DNA from: Methylotenera oryzisoli
Lineage (GTDB): Bacteria; Pseudomonadota; Gammaproteobacteria; Burkholderiales; Methylophilaceae
Direction of reading: 5' to 3'
DNA: 64,000 bases
Assembly (NCBI GenBank): GCA_945881735.1
Contig: CAMCVF010000005.1
Span: 88,989 to 152,988 of the forward strand
How positions within the stretch are numbered: position 1 is the first letter of the stretch; each line of letters begins with the position of its first letter. Positions 20,842 through 29,201 of the stretch are shown piece after piece. The position numbers and the translations under genes were made by a program. The notes beneath the pieces are model-generated. The model ran no database searches and was not told where the DNA came from. It was given only the letters and a program-made list of their open reading frames with translations.

Positions 20842-21789
20842 TTGAAAAAACTGTTCGTTTTTATTGTCATCACTACACTTTTTTTGGCAGCCTGTGGCGG
20901 TACTCAAACCGTTAAACCAATAACCGGCGGCTCCCAAGCCAGCGAACAACCCAGCTCTACTCCAGCAACTGGCGCAACAAAACCAGGTGGTTATTATTTA
21001 GATGATGGGCCAGATGACAACCCACCAAAAAATATCGATAGCATTCCAAACGCAGTGCCAAAAAACGAACCCTATTTGGCTCGTGCCATGAAGCCATACA
21101 AAGCATTAGGTGTAACATACACACCAATGACTGCGTGGCAACCTTACAAAGAGCGGGGCGTCGCATCTTGGTATGGCAAACGCTATCATGGCAAAAAAAC
21201 AGCCAGCGGCGAAGTTTATGATATGTATAGCATGTCTGCCGCGCATACTACATTGCCATTGCCCAGCTACGTTAAAGTCACCAATCCTGCTAATGGCCGC
21301 TTTGTAATTGTGCGAGTCAATGACAGGGGTCCTTTTAAAAGTAATCGTCTAATCGATTTATCGTATGCGGCGGCGTATCAATTACGCTTTGCTTCTAGCG
21401 GCAGCAGTTTGGTGGAGGTAGAGGCGATAGACCCGAACAACACAGCCAGCTATATGCAAACCGCACCTGCCAATACGCCAATCATAACCCCAATTGCAAG
21501 CTCAGGCACTGTTCAAACCAAGCCATCAACCAGTGTAATCAATAGTCCAGCGGCAACAACACAATATTTTGTTCAAGCAGGTGCATTTAAAAATCAAGCC
21601 AACGCACAAGCATTGCTTAAAAGAATTCAGTCATTAGAAATTGCACCAAATGTGGAGATTAACAGTGTGTATAATAATGATCTGTATCGTTTAAAACTTG
21701 GGCCTTATGACAACAAGCCTGAAGCAGACATCGCCGCCGCTAATATTCGCAGACAGCTCAATTTACCCGCAATAACTCTAAACCAATAA
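20842..21789 (+). CDS. rlpA: Septal ring lytic transglycosylase RlpA, lipoprotein
   Basis: Outer-membrane lipoprotein that cleaves naked glycan strands. TTG start at 20842, supported by the immediately following lipoprotein signal peptide with lipobox LAAC (Cys18). 315 aa: a Pro/Thr-rich linker, the double-psi beta-barrel domain (about 107-195; GVASWYGKRYHGKKTASGE, then VRVNDRGPF with the catalytic Asp) and a C-terminal SPOR domain (about 235-315; YFVQAGAFKNQANAQ) that binds denuded glycan. Five bases after rodA and one before dacA. Confidence 0.95.
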   Translation: MKKLFVFIVITTLFLAACGGTQTVKPITGGSQASEQPSSTPATGATKPGGYYLDDGPDDNPPKNIDSIPNAVPKNEPYLARAMKPYKALGVTYTPMTAWQPYKERGVASWYGKRYHGKKTASGEVYDMYSMSAAHTTLPLPSYVKVTNPANGRFVIVRVNDRGPFKSNRLIDLSYAAAYQLRFASSGSSLVEVEAIDPNNTASYMQTAPANTPIITPIASSGTVQTKPSTSVINSPAATTQYFVQAGAFKNQANAQALLKRIQSLEIAPNVEINSVYNNDLYRLKLGPYDNKPEADIAAANIRRQLNLPAITLNQ

Positions 21790-21790
21790 T

Positions 21791-22948
21791 ATGATCAATC
21801 TATTCAAACCCATGCGTATATCACTGTATTTCTCATGCCTTTTCGCCTTACTTTTGGCACCCGTCATCAGCCTGGCGGAAGTAGCGCCACCTCCCTCTTT
21901 GGCTGTTAAAGCTTATTTGTTGCAAGATTTTAACAGCGGCACAGCGATTGCACAGTTCAAAAAAGATGAACGGATTGAACCCGCTTCATTAACCAAAATC
22001 ATGACCGCATACGTGGTATTTGATTCCATTCAGAAAGGCCATCTAAAGCTAAATCAAACCTTAACAGTCTCAGAAAAAGCATGGAAAGTGGAAGGCTCAA
22101 AAATGTTTATTGAGCCGAATAAACCCGTCACCGTGGACGAGCTTTTGCATGGCATGATTATTCAATCGGGCAATGACGCCTCAATTACCCTAGCGGAAGG
22201 TGTTGCTGGAGCTGAGGATCAATTTGCCGATATGATGAATAAACAAGCGGCAAAACTGGGCATGAAAAACACGCACTACATGAATGCAACAGGATTGCCT
22301 GATGCTAATCATTACACCTCTGCCAGCGATTTAGCGTTATTAGCTACGGCTTTGATTCGCGATTTTCCACTAGAATATCGCCGTTTGTATTCAGTTAAAG
22401 AGTACACCTATAACAACATCAAACAGCCTAACCGTAACCGTTTATTGTGGCTAGATGCCAACGTAGATGGAATGAAAACTGGCCATACTGAGTCTGCCGG
22501 ATATTGCTTGATTTCATCATCAAAACGTGGCGAAACGCGCTTAGTATCGGTGTTACTAGGCGCTGTCAGTGAAGCTATGCGAGCCACTGAAAGCCAAAAA
22601 TTACTCAATTATGGTTTTCAGTTTTATGAGTCAACCTTAGTTTATAAGCAAGGGCAGGTCATCAACACCCTTCGTGTTTACAAAGGACAAGATAAAACAA
22701 CGGCAGCCACAGTTGCCAAAGATTTTTATCTAAACTTACCAAAAGGTGATTACGCAAAAGTAAAAGCCAGCATGACTAGCCAACAACCGTTAATCGCTCC
22801 GATTAAAGCAGGCCAAGTGGTTGGTAAAATCACCTTTAGCATGAATGGAAAAGTGATTAATACGCAAAATTTATTGGCTGCTACAACCGTTGAGCAAGCT
22901 GGATTCTTTGGCAGAATCGCTGATAACATTCGATTAATGTTGATGTAA
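21791..22948 (+). CDS. dacA: D-alanyl-D-alanine carboxypeptidase (PBP5/6 class)
   Basis: Trims the terminal D-Ala from pentapeptide stems. 385 aa: signal peptide ending near SLA, active-site S66-L-T-K69 (EPASLTKIM), SGND in the second motif, KTGHTESAGYC as the third, then the C-terminal beta domain and an amphipathic final helix (FFGRIADNIRLMLM) that anchors it to the inner membrane. Gene order rlpA-dacA-ybeD-lipB-lipA is conserved in many proteobacteria. Confidence 0.95.
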   Translation: MINLFKPMRISLYFSCLFALLLAPVISLAEVAPPPSLAVKAYLLQDFNSGTAIAQFKKDERIEPASLTKIMTAYVVFDSIQKGHLKLNQTLTVSEKAWKVEGSKMFIEPNKPVTVDELLHGMIIQSGNDASITLAEGVAGAEDQFADMMNKQAAKLGMKNTHYMNATGLPDANHYTSASDLALLATALIRDFPLEYRRLYSVKEYTYNNIKQPNRNRLLWLDANVDGMKTGHTESAGYCLISSSKRGETRLVSVLLGAVSEAMRATESQKLLNYGFQFYESTLVYKQGQVINTLRVYKGQDKTTAATVAKDFYLNLPKGDYAKVKASMTSQQPLIAPIKAGQVVGKITFSMNGKVINTQNLLAATTVEQAGFFGRIADNIRLMLM

Positions 22949-22963
22949 TGATTGACTAAAATT

Positions 22964-23242
22964 ATGGCAGAACAACCAACAAAACCAGAAACTTTAATCG
23001 AATTTCCCTGTTATTTTCCGATTAAAGTTATGGGCGAAACGCATCAGCATTTTACGCAAGAAATGGTGAAAGCAATTCGCCATTTGTTGCCTGATTTTGA
23101 TGAATCAAGCATTGAAATGCGTGGCAGTTCTGGTGGCAAATACATTAGCTTAACTTGCTCGGTTTATGTCACCTCCAAACCGCAATTAGATGATATTTAT
23201 CGCGCCTTAACATCGCACCCCATGGTAAAAGTTGTCCTTTAA
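22964..23242 (+). CDS. ybeD: UPF0250/DUF493 family protein YbeD
   Basis: About 92 aa from ATG 22964 (TTG 22952 also possible). Small alpha/beta ferredoxin-like domain, seen in [14 protein letters not shown] and [13 protein letters not shown]. Biochemical role is unknown; it nearly always lies between dacA and lipB, as here, so a link with lipoate or wall metabolism is suspected but unproven. Confidence 0.9.
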   Translation: MAEQPTKPETLIEFPCYFPIKVMGETHQHFTQEMVKAIRHLLPDFDESSIEMRGSSGGKYISLTCSVYVTSKPQLDDIYRALTSHPMVKVVL

Positions 23243-23244
23243 CC

Positions 23245-23874
23245 ATGCAAGTGCTTGGCCGCGATTTAGGTCGTACCGATTACCAAACCACATTGGCAGC
23301 CATGCAAGCTTTTACCACCAATCGCACTGCCGAAACCGCTGATGAATGCTGGCTAACCGAGCATGACAGCGTGTATACCTTAGGCTTAAATCGTCAAGGC
23401 ACCCGATTCCCCGCCAATGCGATTCCAGTAGTGCCAGTCGACCGTGGAGGAAAAATTACTTATCATGGCATTGGCCAAGTGATTATTTATGTGCTGGTGG
23501 ATTTAAAACGCCGTCAGTTGAATGTGCGCCAATTGGTTCAAATCATGGAGTCTTGCATGATTGAATTATTAGCCCGCTTTAATATTGATGCCGACACCAA
23601 AAAAGACGCGCCTGGTGTGTATGTGTGGTTAAACGGACAACAGCAAAAAATTGCCTCATTGGGTTTGCGCCTTAAGAATCAATGCAGTTATCATGGCCTT
23701 AGTTTAAATGTGGATATGGATTTAAGCCCATTTAGCGCCATAGACCCATGCGGTTTCGCTGGTTTGCAAATGACGCAAACCAAAGACTTGGGCATTGAGA
23801 AAACGCCGCAAGAACTCGGGCAAGCGTTACTGCAATTATTGAAGGAAAAATTAGCACATGACCGATTTAACTAG
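23245..23874 (+). CDS. lipB: Octanoyl-[ACP]:protein octanoyltransferase
   Basis: Transfers octanoate from ACP to the lipoyl domains of 2-oxoacid dehydrogenases and GcvH, the first step of lipoate synthesis. 209 aa. Visible: [26 protein letters not shown], the catalytic Lys in [11 protein letters not shown] and the catalytic Cys in [12 protein letters not shown]. Two bases after ybeD; the 3' end overlaps the lipA frame by 17 bases. Confidence 0.96.
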   Translation: MQVLGRDLGRTDYQTTLAAMQAFTTNRTAETADECWLTEHDSVYTLGLNRQGTRFPANAIPVVPVDRGGKITYHGIGQVIIYVLVDLKRRQLNVRQLVQIMESCMIELLARFNIDADTKKDAPGVYVWLNGQQQKIASLGLRLKNQCSYHGLSLNVDMDLSPFSAIDPCGFAGLQMTQTKDLGIEKTPQELGQALLQLLKEKLAHDRFN

Positions 23875-24847
23875 TATGGCCATAAACAATTCACCTAACA
23901 ATAATATGCCCGCCAAAAAATTGGCAGGCGTTAAGCAAATTGATGCGGAAAAAACTGCACGTATTCCCATTAAAATTATCCCGCAGCCTATGCTACGCAA
24001 ACCTGAGTGGATTCGCATGAAAGTGCCTGATAGCACGCGCTTTCAAGAGATTAAGCAGGTACTGCGTGATAATAAATTGCACACGGTTTGTGAAGAAGCT
24101 AGCTGCCCAAATATTGGCGAATGCTTTAGTGGCGGCACCGCTACGTTTATGATTTTGGGGGATATTTGCACACGGCGCTGCCCGTTTTGCGATGTGGCAC
24201 ATGGAAAACCACTCGCGCCAGATGTAAACGAACCCGAAAACCTAGCGCGCACCATTGCGCAAATGCGCCTTAAATATGTGGTGATTACTAGCGTTGACCG
24301 CGATGATTTAAAAGACGGCGGAGCACAACATTTTGTGGATTGCATCCGCGCCGTGCGCGCGGAATCGCCCGCCATTAAAATCGAAATCTTGGTGCCTGAT
24401 TTTAGAGGTCGCTTAGAAGTTGCTTTGCATATTTTGCGTAACGCTCCACCAGATGTAATGAACCATAATCTGGAAACAGTTCCACGTTTGTATAAACAAG
24501 CACGACCCGGTTCAGATTACCAAAATTCATTGAGCTTACTCAAAGAATTTCATGCTATGTACCCAGATGTTCCGACTAAATCTGGCTTGATGCTTGGTCT
24601 AGGTGAAACGGATGATGAAATTCTGCAAGTGATGCAAGATTTGCGAGCGCACAATGTAAGCATGCTGACCTTAGGTCAATATTTGCAGCCTAGCGTTCAC
24701 CATTTACCAGTAATGCGTTATCTTGAACCCGCGATTTTTGAGAGCTTAAAACAAAAAGCCGATGAAATGGGCTTTAATAATACCGCTAGCGGCCCCATGG
24801 TAAGAAGTAGTTATCACGCCGATGCGCAAGCACAGCGAATCATATAA
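23858..24847 (+). CDS. lipA: Lipoyl synthase (radical SAM)
   Basis: Inserts two sulfurs into the octanoyl group using radical SAM chemistry. 329 aa. Both clusters are visible: the auxiliary, sacrificial cluster in [13 protein letters not shown], the radical [11 protein letters not shown], and the C-terminal RSSYHADAQ Ser ligand. ATG 23858 overlaps lipB by 17 bases; ATG 23876, just after the lipB stop, would give a protein six residues shorter and cannot be excluded. Confidence 0.96.
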   Translation: MTDLTSMAINNSPNNNMPAKKLAGVKQIDAEKTARIPIKIIPQPMLRKPEWIRMKVPDSTRFQEIKQVLRDNKLHTVCEEASCPNIGECFSGGTATFMILGDICTRRCPFCDVAHGKPLAPDVNEPENLARTIAQMRLKYVVITSVDRDDLKDGGAQHFVDCIRAVRAESPAIKIEILVPDFRGRLEVALHILRNAPPDVMNHNLETVPRLYKQARPGSDYQNSLSLLKEFHAMYPDVPTKSGLMLGLGETDDEILQVMQDLRAHNVSMLTLGQYLQPSVHHLPVMRYLEPAIFESLKQKADEMGFNNTASGPMVRSSYHADAQAQRII

Positions 24848-24882
24848 TCTGCACAAATGCCAAGCCTTAAATAAGGATTAAT

Positions 24883-26178
24883 ATGGTTCCACATTTAACA
24901 ACCGCACTCAATGGCCCGCTACTCAGCATAGAAAAGCGCATGCTAGAAGACATGCCTAAAATCGAGCACTGGTTCCGATCACAGTGGTTAGAATACGCCT
25001 CGCCTTTTTATGCTTCGGTAGATTTACGCAATGCGGGTTTTAAACTAGCGCCTGTAGACACCAACTTATTTCCAGGCGGATTTAACAATCTGAATCCGGA
25101 ATTTTTAAGCTTAAGTGTGCAAGCCGCACAAGTGGCTGTTGAAAAAATCTGTCCCGAAGCACATCGTTTAATGATTATTCCCGAAAACCACACCCGCAAT
25201 ACCTATTATTTGCGCAATGTGGTTGAGTTGGTGAATATTATGAAAGCCGCTGGTTTAGATGTACGCGTAGGGACTATTAACCCCGAAATTACTGAACCCA
25301 CTAAGCTTGAAACGCATGACGGTGAAAAACTTTTATTAGAACCAGTAGTGCGTGTTGGTAACCGCATCAAATTAACCAATAAAGAATTAGGCGATTTTGA
25401 TAGCTGCGCGATTTTGCTGAATAATGATTTGTCAGGCGGCGTGCCTGACATCCTTAAAAATCTAGAGCAAAATTTAATTCCGCCATTGCATGCAGGTTGG
25501 CACGTTAGACGAAAATCGCAACATTTCAAATCCTATAACCGCGTAGTAAGTGAATTTTCATTACTTTTAGGTATTGATGAATGGCTATTAAACCCTTACT
25601 TTGAAACCTGTGGTGAAATTGACTTTCATGCGCGTACGGGCGAAGAATGTCTGGCGTTAAAAGTAGAACAATTACTCACCAAAATAAAAGCAAAATATGC
25701 CGAATATGGTGTGACGCAAGAGCCGTTTGTGATTGTAAAAGCCGATGCAGGCACTTACGGCATGGGCATTATGACGGTTAAATCGCCAGAAGATGTACGT
25801 GATTTAAATCGCAAAGCGCGCAATAAAATGTCGGTAATTAAAGAAGGCCAGCAAGTGTCTGAGGTGATTATTCAGGAAGGCGTTTACACCTTTGAAAGTA
25901 TTAACGACGCTGTGGCTGAACCTGTTGTATATATGATGGATCATTTTGTGATTGGCGGTTTTTACCGCGTGCACACTGGCCGTGCAATTGATGAAAATTT
26001 AAATGCCCCTGGTTCCCATTTTGAGCCTTTAGCATTTGAAAAGCCTTGTAGCCTACCTAGCTGTACAGGTTCGCCAGACATTGTGCCTAATCGCTTTTAT
26101 GCCTACGGCGTAGTGGCACGCTTGGCCTTATTGGCCGCCGCGATTGAGTTGCAAGAATTAGACCCTTTAAATAACTAA
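24883..26178 (+). CDS. gshA: Glutamate-cysteine ligase, class 3 (GshA of the beta/acidithiobacillus type)
   Basis: First step of glutathione synthesis, joining Glu and Cys with ATP. 431 aa. It is not the E. coli-type GshA; it belongs to the distinct family found in betaproteobacteria and Acidithiobacillus, recognised by DTNLFPGGFNNLN, IPENHTRNTYY, KADAGTYGMGIMTV (ATP-grasp-like loop) and IIQEGVYTFESI. Six bases from gshB, forming a two-gene glutathione operon that may continue into apbE. Confidence 0.9.
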   Translation: MVPHLTTALNGPLLSIEKRMLEDMPKIEHWFRSQWLEYASPFYASVDLRNAGFKLAPVDTNLFPGGFNNLNPEFLSLSVQAAQVAVEKICPEAHRLMIIPENHTRNTYYLRNVVELVNIMKAAGLDVRVGTINPEITEPTKLETHDGEKLLLEPVVRVGNRIKLTNKELGDFDSCAILLNNDLSGGVPDILKNLEQNLIPPLHAGWHVRRKSQHFKSYNRVVSEFSLLLGIDEWLLNPYFETCGEIDFHARTGEECLALKVEQLLTKIKAKYAEYGVTQEPFVIVKADAGTYGMGIMTVKSPEDVRDLNRKARNKMSVIKEGQQVSEVIIQEGVYTFESINDAVAEPVVYMMDHFVIGGFYRVHTGRAIDENLNAPGSHFEPLAFEKPCSLPSCTGSPDIVPNRFYAYGVVARLALLAAAIELQELDPLNN

Positions 26179-26184
26179 AAAAAC

Positions 26185-27141
26185 ATGAAATTTCTTTTTA
26201 TTCTAGACCCAATCAATAGCCTTAAAAGCTATAAAGACACCAGCATCGCCATTATGCGTGAGGTGGCTAAACGCGGTCACAGACTTTATGTTTGCCAGCA
26301 GAGTGACGTTTTTTTACGCAATCAATTGGTTAAAGTAAATGCCTGTGCGTTTACTTTCAGTAAAGGCGAAAAATGGTATGAGCTAGGTGAAAGCCAAGAG
26401 TTATTACCTAGCGAATTTAGCGCTGTTTTAATGCGTAAAGATCCACCATTTGATAACGAATATTTGTACAGCACCTATTTATTGGAACTAGCCAGCAATC
26501 AGGGCGCACGTGTTTTGAATAACCCATCTGCGATTCGTGGCTGGAACGAAAAACTATCAATCGCCAAATTTGCACAATTTACGCCAGAATTTTTAGTTAC
26601 CGCTAGTGATAATTTGATTCGCTTATTTTTAGCGGAACATAAAGACATTATCGTCAAACCGCTAGACGGCATGGGCGGTACTGGCATTTTTAGACTAACT
26701 GAAACCGACCCTAATATTGGCGCCATTTTAGAAACAGCCACAAAATTTGGCACCCAAACCATTATGGCACAGCGCTATTTAACCGCTATTTTGCAGGGCG
26801 ATAAACGCATTATCGTGATTAATGGCGAACCATTACCATATGCCTTAGCGCGCATTCCTAAGTCGGGTGAAACGCGTGGTAACTTAGCCGCAGGCGGCAC
26901 AGGCGTTGTGCATCCATTAGGCGCGCGCGATTTAGAAATTGCAAAAACAGTGGGCCCAACACTTAAACAAGAAGGCTTATTTTTAGTTGGGCTTGATGTG
27001 ATTGGTGATTACTTAACCGAAATTAATGTGACTAGCCCCACCGGCATGGTAGAAATTGCCGCACAAACTGCTAGCCTTAGTTTAGCGTGCAATCCTGCCG
27101 AAATTTTTATGACCGCACTAGAAGGCATTTGCCAGCCATAA
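26185..27141 (+). CDS. gshB: Glutathione synthetase
   Basis: Adds Gly to gamma-Glu-Cys. 318 aa ATP-grasp enzyme. Visible: MKFLFILDPINSLKSYKDTS, VLMRKDPPFDNEY, VKPLDGMGGTGIFRL (nucleotide loop), RIPKSGETRGNLAAGG and EINVTSPTG with the metal-binding residues. Directly follows gshA; apbE starts 24 bases later. Confidence 0.97.
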   Translation: MKFLFILDPINSLKSYKDTSIAIMREVAKRGHRLYVCQQSDVFLRNQLVKVNACAFTFSKGEKWYELGESQELLPSEFSAVLMRKDPPFDNEYLYSTYLLELASNQGARVLNNPSAIRGWNEKLSIAKFAQFTPEFLVTASDNLIRLFLAEHKDIIVKPLDGMGGTGIFRLTETDPNIGAILETATKFGTQTIMAQRYLTAILQGDKRIIVINGEPLPYALARIPKSGETRGNLAAGGTGVVHPLGARDLEIAKTVGPTLKQEGLFLVGLDVIGDYLTEINVTSPTGMVEIAAQTASLSLACNPAEIFMTALEGICQP

Positions 27142-27165
27142 TCAAATCACGCTATAGTGGAAATT

Positions 27166-28209
27166 ATGCGCTTACTTTCAATACTTGCCTTTTGTTTACT
27201 CCTCACATCTTGCTCTAGACCAGAACCCATTCATAATACGCAAAGTTACGTCTTTGGTACGCTAGTCGACATTACGATTTATGGTGAAACTGAAGAGGTA
27301 GCGCAAGAGTTATCCGGTGAAATAATTCGTGATTTTCAAGAATTGCATAACCGCTTGCATGCTTGGCGAGCTAGTGAAATTAATACTCTTAATATTGCGT
27401 TCAAACGTAACAATCTACCCGCCACCGTTAGGCCCGATGTTGCCGCCATTATTTCAGATGCCACTGCACTTTCTATTCAATCTAAAGGCGCTTTTAACCC
27501 TGCCATTGGCGCCTTGATTAATTATTGGGGATTTCAAAGCGATGAGTTGAAACCCGTTCAGATTGATGATCTTAAAATAAAAGAGTTATTAAGCCATAAC
27601 CCACAAATGATTGATATTTCGATTAAAAATGGCAAGGCAGCCAGCACAAATCCGCATGTTCAGTTAGACTTAGGTGGTTATGTGAAAGGCTTTGCCCTAG
27701 ATAGCGCCTTACAAACTTTACGCCAGCACGGGGTTAGAAATGCCTTAATTAATGTCGGTGGTAATATAATTGCCTTAGGCCAGCATGGCGATAAACCATG
27801 GCGCGTAGGCATTCAGCACCCTCGTAAACCCAGCGCAATTGCCACACTCGATTTAGAAAGCGGCTGGTCCATTGGAACCTCGGGCGATTATCAACGTTAT
27901 TTTATTCTTAAAGATAAGCGCTATTGCCATATTATTGACCCTGCAACAGGCTACCCAGTGACAGGCGTACAAGCTGTTACCGTATTAATACCTCCACAAG
28001 CAAATGCAGGCACATTATCCGATGTAGCCTCTAAACCAATTTTTATCGCGCAACCAAATCTACGTGCCGAAGTAGCTAAAGAGATGAATGTTGAAAATTT
28101 TATGGTGATAGAATCAGACGTAAAAATTATCACGAGTAGTGCCATGGCCAAGCGCATTACCTGGACCGATGTGGCTACTGCAAAGTATGTTACGCAAATT
28201 CAACTTTAA
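27166..28209 (+). CDS. apbE: FAD:protein FMN transferase, lipoprotein
   Basis: Attaches FMN covalently to Thr/Ser of extracytoplasmic flavoproteins, with FAD as donor and Mg. ATG 27166 (MRLLSILAFCLLLTSC) is chosen over GTG 27157 because it begins a lipoprotein signal peptide with lipobox LTSC. 347 aa. Visible: YVFGTLVDITIYG, FNPAIGALINYWGF, DLGGYVKGFALD, NVGGNIIALG, HIIDPATGYPV and the late SDVASKPIFI. No target with a flavinylation motif (NqrC/RnfG type) is in the window. Its 3' end overlaps the NusG_II gene, so the following membrane proteins are its likely functional partners. Confidence 0.93.
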   Translation: MRLLSILAFCLLLTSCSRPEPIHNTQSYVFGTLVDITIYGETEEVAQELSGEIIRDFQELHNRLHAWRASEINTLNIAFKRNNLPATVRPDVAAIISDATALSIQSKGAFNPAIGALINYWGFQSDELKPVQIDDLKIKELLSHNPQMIDISIKNGKAASTNPHVQLDLGGYVKGFALDSALQTLRQHGVRNALINVGGNIIALGQHGDKPWRVGIQHPRKPSAIATLDLESGWSIGTSGDYQRYFILKDKRYCHIIDPATGYPVTGVQAVTVLIPPQANAGTLSDVASKPIFIAQPNLRAEVAKEMNVENFMVIESDVKIITSSAMAKRITWTDVATAKYVTQIQL

Positions 28210-28600
28210 CTTTACAAAAAATCTTTTCCGCCAACACCCAAAGCCGTTAGCGGGTGATTGGCTCATTCTATTAATTGGCTTAATCAGTGTTATTTGGATG
28301 TTTCAGCAATTTTGGCAAACGGCACCCGCCAGCCAATTTAAAATCAGGCAAGGCAATCATATTGTTGGGATTTTTGATTTAAACCAAACTCGTGACTTAA
28401 GCATCAAAGGTGCGCGGGGTGAGTCACATATCAGCATAGAAAATGGTAAAGTACGATTTAAAAAATCGCCTTGTAACAATCAATATTGCGTTCACCAAGG
28501 TTGGTTAAATCGCGCAGGGCAGGTGGCCATTTGCCTGCCCAATCAAATTAGCCTGCAATTGTTGGGGGCAAAAAGCGCATATGATTCGCTCAATTATTAA
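28187..28600 (+). CDS. NusG domain II membrane protein (possible EetA-like electron-transfer accessory)
   Basis: 137 aa from ATG 28187, overlapping apbE by 23 bases and the next gene by 20, so translation is coupled. One N-terminal membrane helix (about residues 25-43) then a periplasmic NusG-II beta domain, recognised by the conserved SPCNNQYCVHQGWLNRAGQ and the later CLPN; the three Cys are a family feature. Exact function is unknown. In other genomes such proteins sit beside apbE and Gx-type membrane proteins, and in Listeria comparable proteins accompany flavin-based extracellular electron transfer (from memory). No lipobox. Confidence 0.8.
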   Translation: MLRKFNFNFTKNLFRQHPKPLAGDWLILLIGLISVIWMFQQFWQTAPASQFKIRQGNHIVGIFDLNQTRDLSIKGARGESHISIENGKVRFKKSPCNNQYCVHQGWLNRAGQVAICLPNQISLQLLGAKSAYDSLNY

Positions 28601-29132
28601 AATTAGTACTATCAAAGCGTTTAGCAAACGTACTATTGCGATTCGCACCACTTCAGAAGATCACCAAATCGCCCAATTGACCGCACTAGCAATTGGCCTG
28701 CATATGATAGAAGCGATTATTCCATCACCCTTACCTGGCGTTAAACCAGGTGTCGCCAATATCGTCACGTTATATGTGCTTTATCAATATGGCTTTAAAA
28801 CAGCCGCATGGGTAAGTTTGCTACGAGTATTTGCCAGCAGCCTATTATTGGGTCAATTTTTATCACCCACTTTTATTTTAAGTTTAAGCGGCGCTTTATT
28901 CAGCCTGGGGTGCTTATGGATTGCCCAAAAATTGCCATCAAACCATTTTAGTGCTATCAGCTTAAGCATACTCGCCGCCTTCGCACATATTGCTGGCCAA
29001 TTGTTGATAGTTAGATTTTGGCTAATTCCACACACAGGAATCGTTTACTTAATACCCATTTTTTGCCTAGCGGCGTTAGTATTTGGGTTGATTAATGGGT
29101 TAATTACTTTGAAACTAATAAATAAACAATAA
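28581..29132 (+). CDS. Gx transporter family protein (heptaprenyl diphosphate synthase component I-like)
   Basis: 183 aa integral membrane protein, about five helices after a basic N-terminus. The family signature is IEAIIPSPLPGVKPGVANI, with small residues lining a helix break, and LLRVFASSLLLGQF. The name refers to an old heptaprenyl synthase annotation; a transport or flavin/quinone-related role is supposed but not established. It is the third gene of a tightly overlapping apbE-NusG_II-Gx unit, which argues for one redox function. The transcript ends at the hairpin shared with pilY1. Confidence 0.8.
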   Translation: MIRSIIKISTIKAFSKRTIAIRTTSEDHQIAQLTALAIGLHMIEAIIPSPLPGVKPGVANIVTLYVLYQYGFKTAAWVSLLRVFASSLLLGQFLSPTFILSLSGALFSLGCLWIAQKLPSNHFSAISLSILAAFAHIAGQLLIVRFWLIPHTGIVYLIPIFCLAALVFGLINGLITLKLINKQ

Positions 29133-29142
29133 AGTACTTGAT

Positions 29143-29183
29143 GCTAAAAAGCCATTTTCAACTATTAAAAATGGCTTTTTAGC
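29143..29183. terminator. Bidirectional terminator between the Gx gene and pilY1
   Basis: Perfect 16-base arms (GCTAAAAAGCCATTTT at 29143-29158 and its complement at 29168-29183) around a 9-base loop, lying between two convergent stops. A-run on one side and T-run on the other let it serve both strands. Confidence 0.9.
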
Positions 29184-29201
29184 TTAAATAATTACAACAT
29201 A

